This document shows, piece after piece, positions 14,733-22,715 of a DNA stretch of 40,266 bases. How positions within the stretch are numbered: the first letter of the stretch is position 1; every line of letters starts with the position of its first letter. The translations under genes were made by a program, and so were the position numbers. The notes beneath the pieces are model-generated. The model was not told where the DNA came from. It saw only the letters and a list, made by a program, of their open reading frames with translations, and made no database searches. This DNA is from a virus: IMG/VR virus record IMGVR_UViG_3300035667_000108, positions 1-40,266 of that record; one strand, 5' to 3'.

Positions 14733-15109
14733 TGATTTCGTGGGCTGATCTCGCGCCTTGGGCTGGCTTTGTCTTTTCGATCATTGTGTTGCTTCGATCG
14801 GAGTTCAACGGCCGATCTAAAAAGATCGAAGAGCGCTTCGTCTCGATCGAGACGTGGCTCGAAAGCAAGGCCAGCAAGGATCAATTCGGGTTTCTCGCCG
14901 GCAAGCTCGACATCGTAGAGGACAAGGTAACGATCGTTCAAAACGATTTTAAGCATCTCCCGGATAAGGAGACCACGCACCGGCTGGAGCTTTCGATCGG
15001 CGAAATGCGGACGGAAATGCGGGGTCTCTCGGAGCAGATGAAGCCTATCCGGGAAATGGTGGCCCGCGTGCAAGACGTGGTCCTCGAAAAGGTGATGGAA
15101 AAAACATGA
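14732..15109 (+). CDS. DUF2730-like protein (Mu gp25 position)
   Basis: 125 aa from ATG 14732 (TGATG with the lipoprotein gene; GAAGGGGAAG upstream). An N-terminal hydrophobic helix (APWAGFVFSIIVLLR) is followed by about 90 residues of predicted coiled coil (KKIEERFVSIETWL and on). This is the usual shape of DUF2730 proteins that precede the gp26/gp27 genes in Mu-like phages. Their function is unknown. Confidence 0.75.
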   Translation: MISWADLAPWAGFVFSIIVLLRSEFNGRSKKIEERFVSIETWLESKASKDQFGFLAGKLDIVEDKVTIVQNDFKHLPDKETTHRLELSIGEMRTEMRGLSEQMKPIREMVARVQDVVLEKVMEKT

Positions 15110-15399
15110 AGGATATCATTCGCCAGGACGCGCGGCTCATCATCCTGCGCGAACTCTACGCGCAGGCAAATTACTCGTTCAACGACGCGCTGCTGCAGGC
15201 GACACTGGAGGGCTTCGGCATCGCCAAGACGCGTGAATGGGTGCGCGAGGAGATCAACTACCTGGTCGAGGTTGGCGCGGTGACAAAGACGGCCGTTGGC
15301 TCCGTCGTCGTCGCGACCTTGCTTCCCAAAGGCGTTGAGCATGTCGAGCGCCGGCAACTGATCGAAGGTGTGAAGCGGCCGTCTCCGTTGGAGGGGTAA
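15106..15399 (+). CDS. Mu gp26-like (VpaChn25_0724-type) protein
   Basis: 97 aa. LIILRELYAQANYSFNDALL, then REWVREEINYLVEVGAVTKT and a C-terminal GVKRPSP match a small winged-helix family found in Mu-like phages upstream of the small terminase. In those phages the gene order gp25-gp26-gp27-gp28 is fixed, as here. A DNA-binding role in packaging is plausible. Confidence 0.8.
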   Translation: MKDIIRQDARLIILRELYAQANYSFNDALLQATLEGFGIAKTREWVREEINYLVEVGAVTKTAVGSVVVATLLPKGVEHVERRQLIEGVKRPSPLEG

Positions 15400-15403
15400 G
15401 CCG

Positions 15404-16030
15404 ATGGCGCGCGCCGACCACGAACGCCGCGGTCGCGGCCGTATCTCGGAAATTGATCGCCTGCCCGCCTGGGCCGATGAAGCCAGGACGTGGGCGTTCG
15501 AGCAGCTCAAAGAGCGCAAGCTCACCCAAGGTGAAATCCTCGACGGTTTTAATGCACGTTTAAAAGCAGCGTCGATGGCGGAAGATGCCAGCGCCGAACC
15601 GCCAATGATTTCCCGCTCGGCATTCAACCGCACCGCCATCCATATCGCGATCCACGGCCGCCGCCTGGCCGAGACCCGCGAGATCGCCGCGGTGCTGGCG
15701 CCGAAGCTCGACCAGGCCGGCGACAATTCGGTGACGTTGATGGTGGCGGAAACCATCAAGACGCTGATCTTCGAAATGCTCAGTAACGCCGGCGAGCTCG
15801 CGGCCGATGGCGACACCGCCGAAATGCTGATGATGACCGCGCGCGCGCTGACCGCGGCCGAGCAGGCCAAGAAGATTTCCAGCGAGACCCGCAAGAAGAT
15901 CGAGGCCGAGTTCAAGGACAAGGCGGCAAAGGCGGTGGACGTTGCCGCGAAGTCGGCCGGGCTGTCGGCAGATGTGGTCAACAAGATCAAGGCGGATATC
16001 CTCGGCATCAAGCCGGGAGCGAAGTCATGA
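15404..16030 (+). CDS. Small terminase subunit-like protein (DUF3486, Mu gp27)
   Basis: 208 aa. The start (RGRISEIDRLPAWADEART) and the block ILDGFNARLKA, followed by ISRSAFNRTAIHIA, are typical of DUF3486. The middle is helical and the end is basic and alanine-rich. In Mu gp27 is the presumed small terminase that recognises DNA for headful packaging. It precedes the large terminase, with one unusual gene between them. Confidence 0.83.
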   Translation: MARADHERRGRGRISEIDRLPAWADEARTWAFEQLKERKLTQGEILDGFNARLKAASMAEDASAEPPMISRSAFNRTAIHIAIHGRRLAETREIAAVLAPKLDQAGDNSVTLMVAETIKTLIFEMLSNAGELAADGDTAEMLMMTARALTAAEQAKKISSETRKKIEAEFKDKAAKAVDVAAKSAGLSADVVNKIKADILGIKPGAKS

Positions 16031-16674
16031 CGCATCAGTGTCCCGTCGGCAGCTGCGCGATCAGCGTCCCATCGCACATCTTCATGTGCGCACGGCATTG
16101 GCGGTTGGTGCCGAAGCCATTGCAGGCAGCGGTTTACGCATCCTACCGATCGACCGGACGGTTGAGCGAGAACCATCGTGAGGCGGTCCGCGTTGTCGAG
16201 CAAACGGAAGCTGGTCGGACTGCGTTGCAGCTGTCGTCCGGCATGAAGGCGCTGACGATCTGGCAGCCATGGGCGTCGCTTGTGATGATTGGTGCTAAGC
16301 CATTGGAATTTCGCAAGTGGAACTTTGCCGACAGGCCGCATCTAGCAAGGCTGATCGGGCAACGCATCGTGGTTCATGCCGGCGCGCGTCCGGTGCGCAC
16401 GTCTGAGTTGGCAGATGTGCTGGTTCGGATCGACGAAGGTGAAAGCGCGCTCGATGCCAGGATCGCACGGCCGTTCGGCGCGGCGCCGCTGGCGGCGGCG
16501 CTCGGCACGGCAATCCTGGGTGAGCCGCGAAGCTGCATGGACCTTTTCAAGGATGTGGTCGCCGACAGCGACCGAATTGACGAACACATGTACGGCTGGC
16601 CGCTGTCCGATGTGCAGCCGTTTGCACAGCCGATCCCGGCGAATGGCGCGCAAGGCTTCTGGAATTACACGTGA
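16027..16674 (+). CDS. Zinc-finger-like domain fused to an ASCH domain
   Basis: 215 aa. Residues 1-50 hold Cys5, Cys10, Cys21 and His24 (CPVGSC...CARHW), a small domain I know as a free-standing phage protein. From Met73 onward the protein reads as an ASCH (PUA-like) domain: ALTIWQPWASLVMIGAKPLE, then FRKW, and a C-terminal GAQGFWNYT. ASCH proteins bind RNA or modified nucleosides; some hydrolyse N4-acetylcytidine. The gene sits between the small and large terminase genes and overlaps both by four bases, so it is expressed with packaging. Its role there is unknown. Confidence 0.75.
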   Translation: MTHQCPVGSCAISVPSHIFMCARHWRLVPKPLQAAVYASYRSTGRLSENHREAVRVVEQTEAGRTALQLSSGMKALTIWQPWASLVMIGAKPLEFRKWNFADRPHLARLIGQRIVVHAGARPVRTSELADVLVRIDEGESALDARIARPFGAAPLAAALGTAILGEPRSCMDLFKDVVADSDRIDEHMYGWPLSDVQPFAQPIPANGAQGFWNYT

Positions 16675-18311
16675 CCGACGCGCGCGCCATTACCCAGGAG
16701 CAATGGGCCGATGTTCGCCGCGCGGGCATGCTGGCCGGCGCGCAGCTGGCGCAGCAGGGCGCCGGCATCGCGGACATCCTGCTCGGCTACCAGAAGCGCT
16801 TGCTGGCCTCGACCGCGACCAATGCGGTGACGGTGTGCGAGAAGTCGCGGCGCATCGGAGCGACTTGGGGCGTCGGCTCCGACGCGGTGCTGACCTCGGC
16901 GGCGGCCAAGTCCGCCGGCGGCATGGACACGTTCTACATCGGCTACAATCTCGACATGGCGCGCGAGTTCATCGACGTCTGCGGCATGTGGGCGCGATCG
17001 TTCAACCAGGCGATCACCGACGCCGGCATTCAGGAGTTCATGTTCGACGACGGCGATCCGGATTCCAAGATCAAGGCCTTCCGAATCAAGTTTGCCTCCG
17101 GCTTCGAAATCATCGCGCTGTCCTCGCGTCCGCGGTCGCTGCGCGGCATGCAGGGCTTTGTCATCCTCGACGAAGCCGCGTTCCATGACGATCTCGCCGG
17201 CATGATGAAGGCCGCGATCGCACTGCTGATGTGGGGCGGCAAGGTGCTTGTGATCTCGACCCACCTCGGCGACGCCAACCCCTTCAACAAGCTGATCCAG
17301 GACGTGCGCGGCGGGCGGCTGCCCTATCATGTCGAACGCTACACCTTGGACGACGCGCTGCACGACGGGTTGTATCAGCGGATTTGCCTGGTCACCGGCA
17401 AGACCTGGTCAGCGGAAGCGGAGGCGGAATGGCGCGCTTCTATTATCGCGTCCTACGGCGACGACGCCGACGAAGAGCTGTTCTGCATCCCCTCGCAAGG
17501 CGGCGGCATCTATCTGCCGCGGCCATTGATCGAAGGGCGCATGATCGGAGATCTCCGCGTGTTCCGCCTGGAGCGGCCGGCCGAGTTCACCTATCTGCCG
17601 AAAGAAGTTCGCGAAAGCGACATCCAGGCGTGGTGCGACGGGCACCTTAAAGAGGCCTTGAAGGCGCTCGACAAGGATCGACAGCATGGCTTCGGCCAGG
17701 ACTTCGCGCGCAACGTCGACCTTTCCGTCATCGCGCCGATCGAGATCGGCAAGACCTTGAAGCGGACGGTGCCGTTCGTGGTCGAGATGGGCAACATCCC
17801 GTTTGAACAGCAGCGCCAGGTGCTGTTCTACATCTGCGACCGGCTGCCGCGTTTCATCGGCGGCAAGATGGACGCCACCGGCAACGGCGCCTACCTGGCC
17901 GAAGTTGCAGCCCAGCGCTACGGCGCGGGGCGCATCGAGCAGGTCAAGATGACCGCGCAATGGTATCTGGAAAACTTCCCGCCGATGAAGGCGGCGTTCG
18001 AGGACGGCATGCTGTGGGTGCCGCAGGACGCCAACCTGCTCGACGATCTCTCGATCGTGACCACGGTGCGCGGCATTCCGCAGATCCCGGCATTGCGCAC
18101 CACCGGCACGGACGGCCGCAAGCGCCACGGCGATTTCGCAGTGGCGCTGGTGCTGGCCTATGCGCAGACCCGCGCCGGAATTGTCGAGTTCGGTTATCGG
18201 TCGGCGTCGACCGATGCGCGCCCGCGCGACGGCGGGCCGCCGGATGAGGACAGCGCCGGCCGCGACTGGTGGCGGCCGCCGCTCGGCGCGGGATTACGGG
18301 GGGGCATATGA
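16671..18311 (+). CDS. Large terminase subunit (Mu gp28-like)
   Basis: 546 aa from GTG 16671 (GTGA overlap). The ATPase domain has a Walker A-like KSRRIGAT (58-65) and Walker B GFVILDEAAF (Asp167, Glu168), followed by the coupling motif in VLVISTHLGDANPFNKL. The C-terminal nuclease domain shows GQDFARNVDLSVIAP and KMDATGNGAYLAE with the expected acidic residues. The protein powers headful DNA packaging into proheads and cuts the concatemer or host-flanked DNA. The downstream portal gene is its docking partner. Confidence 0.93.
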   Translation: MTDARAITQEQWADVRRAGMLAGAQLAQQGAGIADILLGYQKRLLASTATNAVTVCEKSRRIGATWGVGSDAVLTSAAAKSAGGMDTFYIGYNLDMAREFIDVCGMWARSFNQAITDAGIQEFMFDDGDPDSKIKAFRIKFASGFEIIALSSRPRSLRGMQGFVILDEAAFHDDLAGMMKAAIALLMWGGKVLVISTHLGDANPFNKLIQDVRGGRLPYHVERYTLDDALHDGLYQRICLVTGKTWSAEAEAEWRASIIASYGDDADEELFCIPSQGGGIYLPRPLIEGRMIGDLRVFRLERPAEFTYLPKEVRESDIQAWCDGHLKEALKALDKDRQHGFGQDFARNVDLSVIAPIEIGKTLKRTVPFVVEMGNIPFEQQRQVLFYICDRLPRFIGGKMDATGNGAYLAEVAAQRYGAGRIEQVKMTAQWYLENFPPMKAAFEDGMLWVPQDANLLDDLSIVTTVRGIPQIPALRTTGTDGRKRHGDFAVALVLAYAQTRAGIVEFGYRSASTDARPRDGGPPDEDSAGRDWWRPPLGAGLRGGI

Positions 18312-18529
18312 GCAACATCGATGACGCCGCTCTAGCTGGTGCGATCAAGAAGATGCGCAAGCTTCGTCTTGTCGATCATGTCCCGGTTAAGGACGCGCCG
18401 CCGCCTTCAATCACATTTCTATCGGTGATGAAGACCGGACTCGGTGGATGTTTTCAGGATGCTGCGCTCGAATACATCTTCCGACATTTCCTGAAATACT
18501 ACGAACAGGAACGCTCGAAAAATGGCTGA
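18308..18529 (+). CDS. Hypothetical small protein between terminase and portal
   Basis: 73 aa from ATG 18308 (ATGA overlap). It is helical and basic at the start (AIKKMRKLRLVDHV) with an aromatic C-terminus (YIFRHFLKYYEQERSK). It overlaps the portal gene by eight bases. No family recognised; AT content is slightly higher than in its neighbours, which hints at a later insertion. Confidence 0.6.
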   Translation: MSNIDDAALAGAIKKMRKLRLVDHVPVKDAPPPSITFLSVMKTGLGGCFQDAALEYIFRHFLKYYEQERSKNG

Positions 18530-20108
18530 CACCTATTCCCTGCTCGATCAGTACGGCAACCCGATCAAGCGCGAGCTGCTGACGACGGAAATCGCAGGCC
18601 CGACCATCACCGGCGTGCGCTCGCCGATCGCGGGCTATCCCGGCGACGGGCTCAATCCGCGCCGGCTCGCCAGCATCCTGCGCGATGCCGACCAGGGCAA
18701 CCCGCTGCGGTTCTTCGAACTGGCGGAAACGATCGAGGAGCGCGACCCGCATTACGCCGGCATTCTCGGTACCCGCAAGCGCAGCGTGGCGCAGCTCGAC
18801 ATCACGATAGAGGCCGCCGCCGAGACGCCGGAAGCGAAGACGCATGCCGACTGGATCGAGGCCATGCTCAAGCGTGATACGATTCAGGCGGAAGTGTTCG
18901 ACATGCTCGATGCGATCGGCAAGGGCATCAGCTTTGTCGAGATTATCTGGGACACTTCGGAAGGCGACTGGAATCTTGGCCAGCTGATCTGGCGCGACCC
19001 GCGCTGGTTCGAGTTCGATCGCCGCGACGGCACAACGCCGCTATTGCTCGGCGACTATGACAGCGCGGGCGTCGGCACAGTCATCAACAGCATGGGCCGG
19101 AATCCGCTGCCCGCATTCAAGTTCATCACCACGGTGATCCGCGCCAAGTCCGGCGTGCCGGTCCGCAGCGGCATCGCGCGGCTCGCCACCTGGCATTGGA
19201 TGTTCAAGGCATACGCACAGAAGGATTGGGCAATCTTCACCCAGACCTTCGGGCAGCCGGTGCGGGTCGGCAAATATCCGGCCGGCACCACGGAGGCCGA
19301 CAAGGACACGCTGTTCCGCGCGGTGGCCAACATCGGCGGCGATTGCGCCGCGATCATTCCGGAATCGATGCTGATCGAATTCGTCGAGGCCGCCAATGTC
19401 GGCGCCAGCCACACGCTCTACAAGGAACGCTGCGAATTTCTCGACCAGCAGATGTCGAAGGCGGTGCTGGGCCAGACCGCGACCACCGACGCCGTCGTCG
19501 GCGGGCTTGGCTCCGGCAAGGAACATCGCCAGGTGCAGGAGGATATCGAGCGCGCCGACGCTAAGGCGCTGGAGGCGATCCTCAATCGCGACCTGGTGCG
19601 TCCGGGGGTGCAGCTGCAGTTCGGTCCGCAGAAAAAATATCCGCGGCTCAAGATCGGCCGGCCGGAAGAAGCCAATGTCGAGCAGACCGTCAACGGCGTG
19701 GTGCGCCTGGTGCCATTCGGGCTGCAAGTCGAGAAGAGCTGGATGCGCGATCTGCTCGGCGTGCCGGAGCCGGCCGCGGGCGCCGAGCTGCTGACGGCGC
19801 CGGCCGCGACGCCGATGTTCGGTGGCGGATTTGGCGGCCCGCCGGCACTCCAATCGCAAGCGGTGCGGCGTACCGCCGATGATATCGCAGCACTTGCGGC
19901 CGAGGCCGAGCAGCTGGCGCAGCCGGCGTTCAACGACATCGTCGGCGAGATCCGCACCACGCTGCAGAGCGCGACCAGTTTTGACGACGTGCGCGCGCGG
20001 TTGAAATCGCTGAAGCTCAAGCCGGACAAGATGGCGAGCGCGTTGCGGCTGGCGCTGGTGATGGCCCAACTCTCCGGCCGCGCCGACATATCAGATGCTG
20101 CGACCTAA
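18522..20108 (+). CDS. Portal protein (DUF935, Mu gp29-like)
   Basis: 528 aa. Characteristic blocks are RDPHYAGILGTRKRSVAQLD, KGISFVEIIWD, IARLATWHWMFKAYAQKDWA and TFGQPVRVGKYPAG, followed by a helical C-terminal part. DUF935 is the portal family of Mu-like phages, forming the dodecameric ring at one capsid vertex through which DNA enters and to which the tail attaches. Length agrees with Mu gp29 (512 aa). It overlaps the next gene by 14 bases. Confidence 0.93.
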   Translation: MADTYSLLDQYGNPIKRELLTTEIAGPTITGVRSPIAGYPGDGLNPRRLASILRDADQGNPLRFFELAETIEERDPHYAGILGTRKRSVAQLDITIEAAAETPEAKTHADWIEAMLKRDTIQAEVFDMLDAIGKGISFVEIIWDTSEGDWNLGQLIWRDPRWFEFDRRDGTTPLLLGDYDSAGVGTVINSMGRNPLPAFKFITTVIRAKSGVPVRSGIARLATWHWMFKAYAQKDWAIFTQTFGQPVRVGKYPAGTTEADKDTLFRAVANIGGDCAAIIPESMLIEFVEAANVGASHTLYKERCEFLDQQMSKAVLGQTATTDAVVGGLGSGKEHRQVQEDIERADAKALEAILNRDLVRPGVQLQFGPQKKYPRLKIGRPEEANVEQTVNGVVRLVPFGLQVEKSWMRDLLGVPEPAAGAELLTAPAATPMFGGGFGGPPALQSQAVRRTADDIAALAAEAEQLAQPAFNDIVGEIRTTLQSATSFDDVRARLKSLKLKPDKMASALRLALVMAQLSGRADISDAAT

Positions 20109-20877
20109 GCTCATCCTTCCTTCCGATCTCCGCCTGCGGGGATGCTGTTGCGGCGCGCCACACACCGCGCTGCAAGCGGTCAACGTGAGAGCGTTCAACA
20201 CCGATCCGGTCGAGGCGATCGACTTCATCCGCAAGAAACTCGACGTGGGAACGTCGAGCTGGACGGATCTGTGGCAGCAACAGCATTCGGTCGCCTTCAG
20301 CGTCGCCGGCGCGCAGTCCGAGGCGTTGGTGAAAGATTTTCACGACGCGGTCGACAAGGCGATTGCACAAGGCGAAACGCTGGAGACGTTTCAAAAGGAC
20401 TTCGATCGCATCGTCGAGGATCACGGCTGGAGCTATAACGGATCGCGCGGCTTTCGCTCGCGCGTCATTTTCGACACCAACGTCAACACCGCCTATGCCG
20501 CCGGGCGCTGGGATCAGATACAGCGCGTCAAGGATCAGCGGCCGTATCTGCGCTACGTGCATCTCGAAGGCCAAAAGAATCCGCGGCCGGAGCATGAAGC
20601 GTGGGGGAACTACAACGGCACCGGAGTGATCCTGCCGGTCGACGACGAATGGTGGCTCACGCACTACCCGCCCAACGGCTGGTTCTGCCACTGCACGGTG
20701 CAAAGCCTGTCAGAGGATGACCTTCAACGTTACGGCTACACCGTGTCGGACGCCGCCCCGGACTCGCCGCTGGTCGCGCACCTGGTGGACGGCAAGACCG
20801 TGATGGCGCCGGAGGGCATCGATCCCGGCTTTGCCTACCGCCCGGGCGAGCAGCCGGTGGTCGATGGCGGCGAATAG
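20095..20877 (+). CDS. Minor head protein (Mu gp30/F-like)
   Basis: 260 aa. The conserved core of the family is present: FDTNVNTAYAAGRWDQIQRV, RPYLRYVHLEGQKNPRPEHE and PPNGWFCHCTVQSLSEDDLQ. Such proteins attach inside or at the portal vertex and act in head morphogenesis; Mu gp30 (437 aa) is longer, so this is a short version. The N-terminus contains a CCCG cluster. It is the last plus-strand gene before a break of about 600 bases. Confidence 0.88.
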   Translation: MLRPKLILPSDLRLRGCCCGAPHTALQAVNVRAFNTDPVEAIDFIRKKLDVGTSSWTDLWQQQHSVAFSVAGAQSEALVKDFHDAVDKAIAQGETLETFQKDFDRIVEDHGWSYNGSRGFRSRVIFDTNVNTAYAAGRWDQIQRVKDQRPYLRYVHLEGQKNPRPEHEAWGNYNGTGVILPVDDEWWLTHYPPNGWFCHCTVQSLSEDDLQRYGYTVSDAAPDSPLVAHLVDGKTVMAPEGIDPGFAYRPGEQPVVDGGE

Positions 20878-21108
20878 GGCATCCCCTGACAGGGTAAAAG
20901 CCGGAACCGGGAGTCCGGGCCACGGGAGGGCCTGACAGGGTTTGGACGCCCCGATGTCGCGCCCGGAGCCTTAAAACGTAAATTGAAGCACCTGTGGCCC
21001 GGCGTGGCGGGTTTTAACCCCACCGCCGGCGTCCCGAATCCCGCCCGGCCCCTGACAGGTTGTTTCACGGCGGAATCCCGTTTCACGGGAAACCGCGGCC
21101 GGACCGCC
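20878..21108. other. Structured non-coding stretch with CCTGACAGG repeats
   Basis: 231 bases with no convincing gene on either strand. CCTGACAGG occurs three times (20885-20893, 20931-20939, 21051-21059), the first within the palindrome CCCTG-A-CAGGG. GGGTT-TT-AACCC at about 21009-21020 is a further inverted repeat. The stretch separates the end of the head gene from the 3' end of the minus-strand gene and probably holds transcription terminators and possibly regulatory sites. Confidence 0.55.
21070..21096. terminator. Hairpin between convergent genes
   Basis: GCGG-AA-TCCCGT-TTC-ACGGGA-AA-CCGC forms a six-pair upper stem and a four-pair lower stem separated by a symmetric AA/AA internal loop. 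It lies 12 bases beyond the stop of the minus-strand gene and 190 bases after the plus-strand head gene, which suits a bidirectional terminator. There is no T-run on either side, so Rho-independent function is uncertain. Confidence 0.45.
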
Positions 21109-21408
21109 CTATACGTCCCTCTTCAGCTTGCGTTTGCGCCAGGACGGCAGCTTGCGGTCGGGGTCGAACTCCGGCTCGGCGTTGATGCCCTTGCGCAGGC
21201 CGAACGCCATCGCACGTTCCATCAGGAACATGCACCCACCTTTTTCACTAATCGGCTTTATGAGCGTGACGGCGGGCCACCAGTGGTCGGCACCGCGCTC
21301 GGCTCTGGGCAGGCTGGTCATGTAGCGGGCGGCGTCGAGCAGCGTCACCAGGGCCTTGCGTTTGCCGGGGACGGGAATCGGTTTGTAGAATTCCTGATCC
21401 CAGAACAA
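21109..21408 (-). CDS. Divergent accessory (moron-like) gene, DUF982-like small protein
   Basis: About 99 aa if read from TTG 21408; no ATG or GTG fits better and the exact start is uncertain. The frame continues far upstream antisense to the protease gene, but only this part has protein-like composition: FWDQEFYKPIPVPGKRKALV, TLLDAARYMTSLPRAERG, and a C-terminus PDRKLPSWRKRKLKRD. The layout recalls small DUF982-like proteins of rhizobia, and the basic end resembles a protein I remember from Bradyrhizobiaceae. The plus strand holds no gene here. Being opposite in direction to all late genes and bracketed by repeats, it looks like a cargo gene expressed in the lysogen. Confidence 0.6.
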   Translation of the reverse strand: MFWDQEFYKPIPVPGKRKALVTLLDAARYMTSLPRAERGADHWWPAVTLIKPISEKGGCMFLMERAMAFGLRKGINAEPEFDPDRKLPSWRKRKLKRDV

Positions 21409-21433
21409 CGATGCGGTTCCGATATCTGCGCCG

Positions 21434-21467
21434 CCCTGACACCTGTCAGGGTTACGAATCCTAACAT
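21434..21467. promoter_or_regulatory. Palindromic candidate promoter of the second late block
   Basis: CCCTGACA-CC-TGTCAGGG (21434-21451) is a perfect eight-base inverted repeat followed by TTACGAATCC and TAACAT (21462-21467), a possible -10 element. CTGACA-N2-TGTCAGGGTTA is shared with the site at 12625 before the first late block. It lies between the divergent minus-strand gene and the protease gene, so it could control both. GAATC (21456-21460) is a GANTC site. There is no -35 at proper spacing, as expected for activator-dependent phage promoters. Confidence 0.6.
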
Positions 21468-21486
21468 GTGCGGCGAGTGTAGCCGC

Positions 21487-22659
21487 ATGTCGGGGCAGAA
21501 TCCAAACAGCACAGCGTTGCAGGTCGCGCTTGGCGTCGGCGCGGAGATCGCGCTTAACGCCAACGGCAGCGGCGCGGCCGACTGGATCATGCTGTTGCCG
21601 ATCGCCGCCGGCGGCCTGGTCGCGACCGTCGACAGCCGCGGTCCCTATCGCGTGCGCGATGCCGCAAAGCTCGCGACCGACAGCCTGCAGCGCGCCGGCG
21701 GCCGGCTGCCGATCGACGAAAACCATTCCACCGATCTCGCCGCGCCTCGCGGCGAGCCCGCGCCGGCGCGCGGCTGGGCCACCGAACTGCAAGCGCGCGC
21801 GGATGGCATCTACGGCAAGGTCGAATGGTCGGCGCCCGGCGCCGCGCTGATGAGTGAGCGCGCCTATCGCTTCATTTCGCCGGTCATCACCCACGACGCC
21901 GCAGGCTACGTGCTGGCGATGCCGCGGGCGTCGCTGGTCAACACACCCAATCTGCGCGGCATGCCCGCGCTCAACTCGGAGAACGTCCCCATGGATCAAC
22001 TGCTCGCCGCCCTGCGCAAGCTGCTCAACCTTCCCGACACTGCCGACGAAGCCGCCGTGCTCGCCAAGGTGAAAGATGCGTGCGGCGGCGCCACCGCGAT
22101 GCAGTCGATCGCAAAGGCCGCCGGCCTTGCCGAGTCCGCCGACACCGCGACCGTTCTCTCCACCGTCGCCACCTTGAAGGCCGGCACCGCGCTGCAGTCG
22201 ATCGCCAAAGCGGCGGGCCTCAAGGATGATGCCGATGCGCCGTCGATCGTCACCGCCATCACCACGCTTGCGTCGGGCGCTGCCGGCGACGCGGCCAAGA
22301 CCATCGTGGCGCTGCAGTCGGAGCTCAAGGATATCGGCACCCGCTTGACCACCGTGCTGACCGCGGCTGCGACCAAGGACGCTACCGCCTTTGTCGATGG
22401 CGCGATCAAGGAAGGCCGTGTCGGCGTCAAGCCGATGCGCGAGCACTACATCTCGATGCATGCCGCGGACCCCGCGCGCGTGGAAAAGGAAATCAACGCA
22501 ATGCCGAAACTCGGCCCCTCCGGCGCGCTGCAGACCGCGCCGGAAGTCAAGGACGGCCAAGTTTCGCTCAATGCCGAGCAGCTCGCCATCGCGAAGCTGA
22601 TCGGGACCAGCCCCGAAGCCTACGCCAAGACGCTTGCGAGTGAACGGGCTTCGGCCTGA
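21487..22659 (+). CDS. Prohead protease/scaffold (Mu gpI-like)
   Basis: 390 aa from ATG 21487; an ATG at 21466 is also in frame but overlaps the proposed -10. The N-terminal half follows the Mu I protease family: DWIMLLPIAAGG, DSRGPYRVRD, LPIDENHSTDLAA and AYRFISPVITHD. The C-terminal half (from about residue 170) is alanine-rich and helical, corresponding to the scaffold part that is usually also made from an internal start; Met at MDQLLAALRK is a candidate for a separate scaffold product. It would shape the prohead and mature its proteins. Confidence 0.87.
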   Translation: MSGQNPNSTALQVALGVGAEIALNANGSGAADWIMLLPIAAGGLVATVDSRGPYRVRDAAKLATDSLQRAGGRLPIDENHSTDLAAPRGEPAPARGWATELQARADGIYGKVEWSAPGAALMSERAYRFISPVITHDAAGYVLAMPRASLVNTPNLRGMPALNSENVPMDQLLAALRKLLNLPDTADEAAVLAKVKDACGGATAMQSIAKAAGLAESADTATVLSTVATLKAGTALQSIAKAAGLKDDADAPSIVTAITTLASGAAGDAAKTIVALQSELKDIGTRLTTVLTAAATKDATAFVDGAIKEGRVGVKPMREHYISMHAADPARVEKEINAMPKLGPSGALQTAPEVKDGQVSLNAEQLAIAKLIGTSPEAYAKTLASERASA

Positions 22660-22715
22660 TCGCGCGCGCCCGCAAACACATCACGCGCGGCTGAGGCCGC
22701 AACCAGGAGACCATG

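Noticed and set aside
20983-21486. Plus-strand extension of the protease frame upstream to 20983
   Set aside because: The frame is open but the translation is unlike the family, overlaps hairpins and repeats, and the family-like sequence begins only near 21487.
21109-22560. A 483-codon minus-strand open frame covering the protease gene
   Set aside because: Only the part up to about 21408 has protein-like composition. The rest is antisense to the clear protease gene and is an Arg/Gly/Asp-rich mirror frame common in GC-rich DNA.
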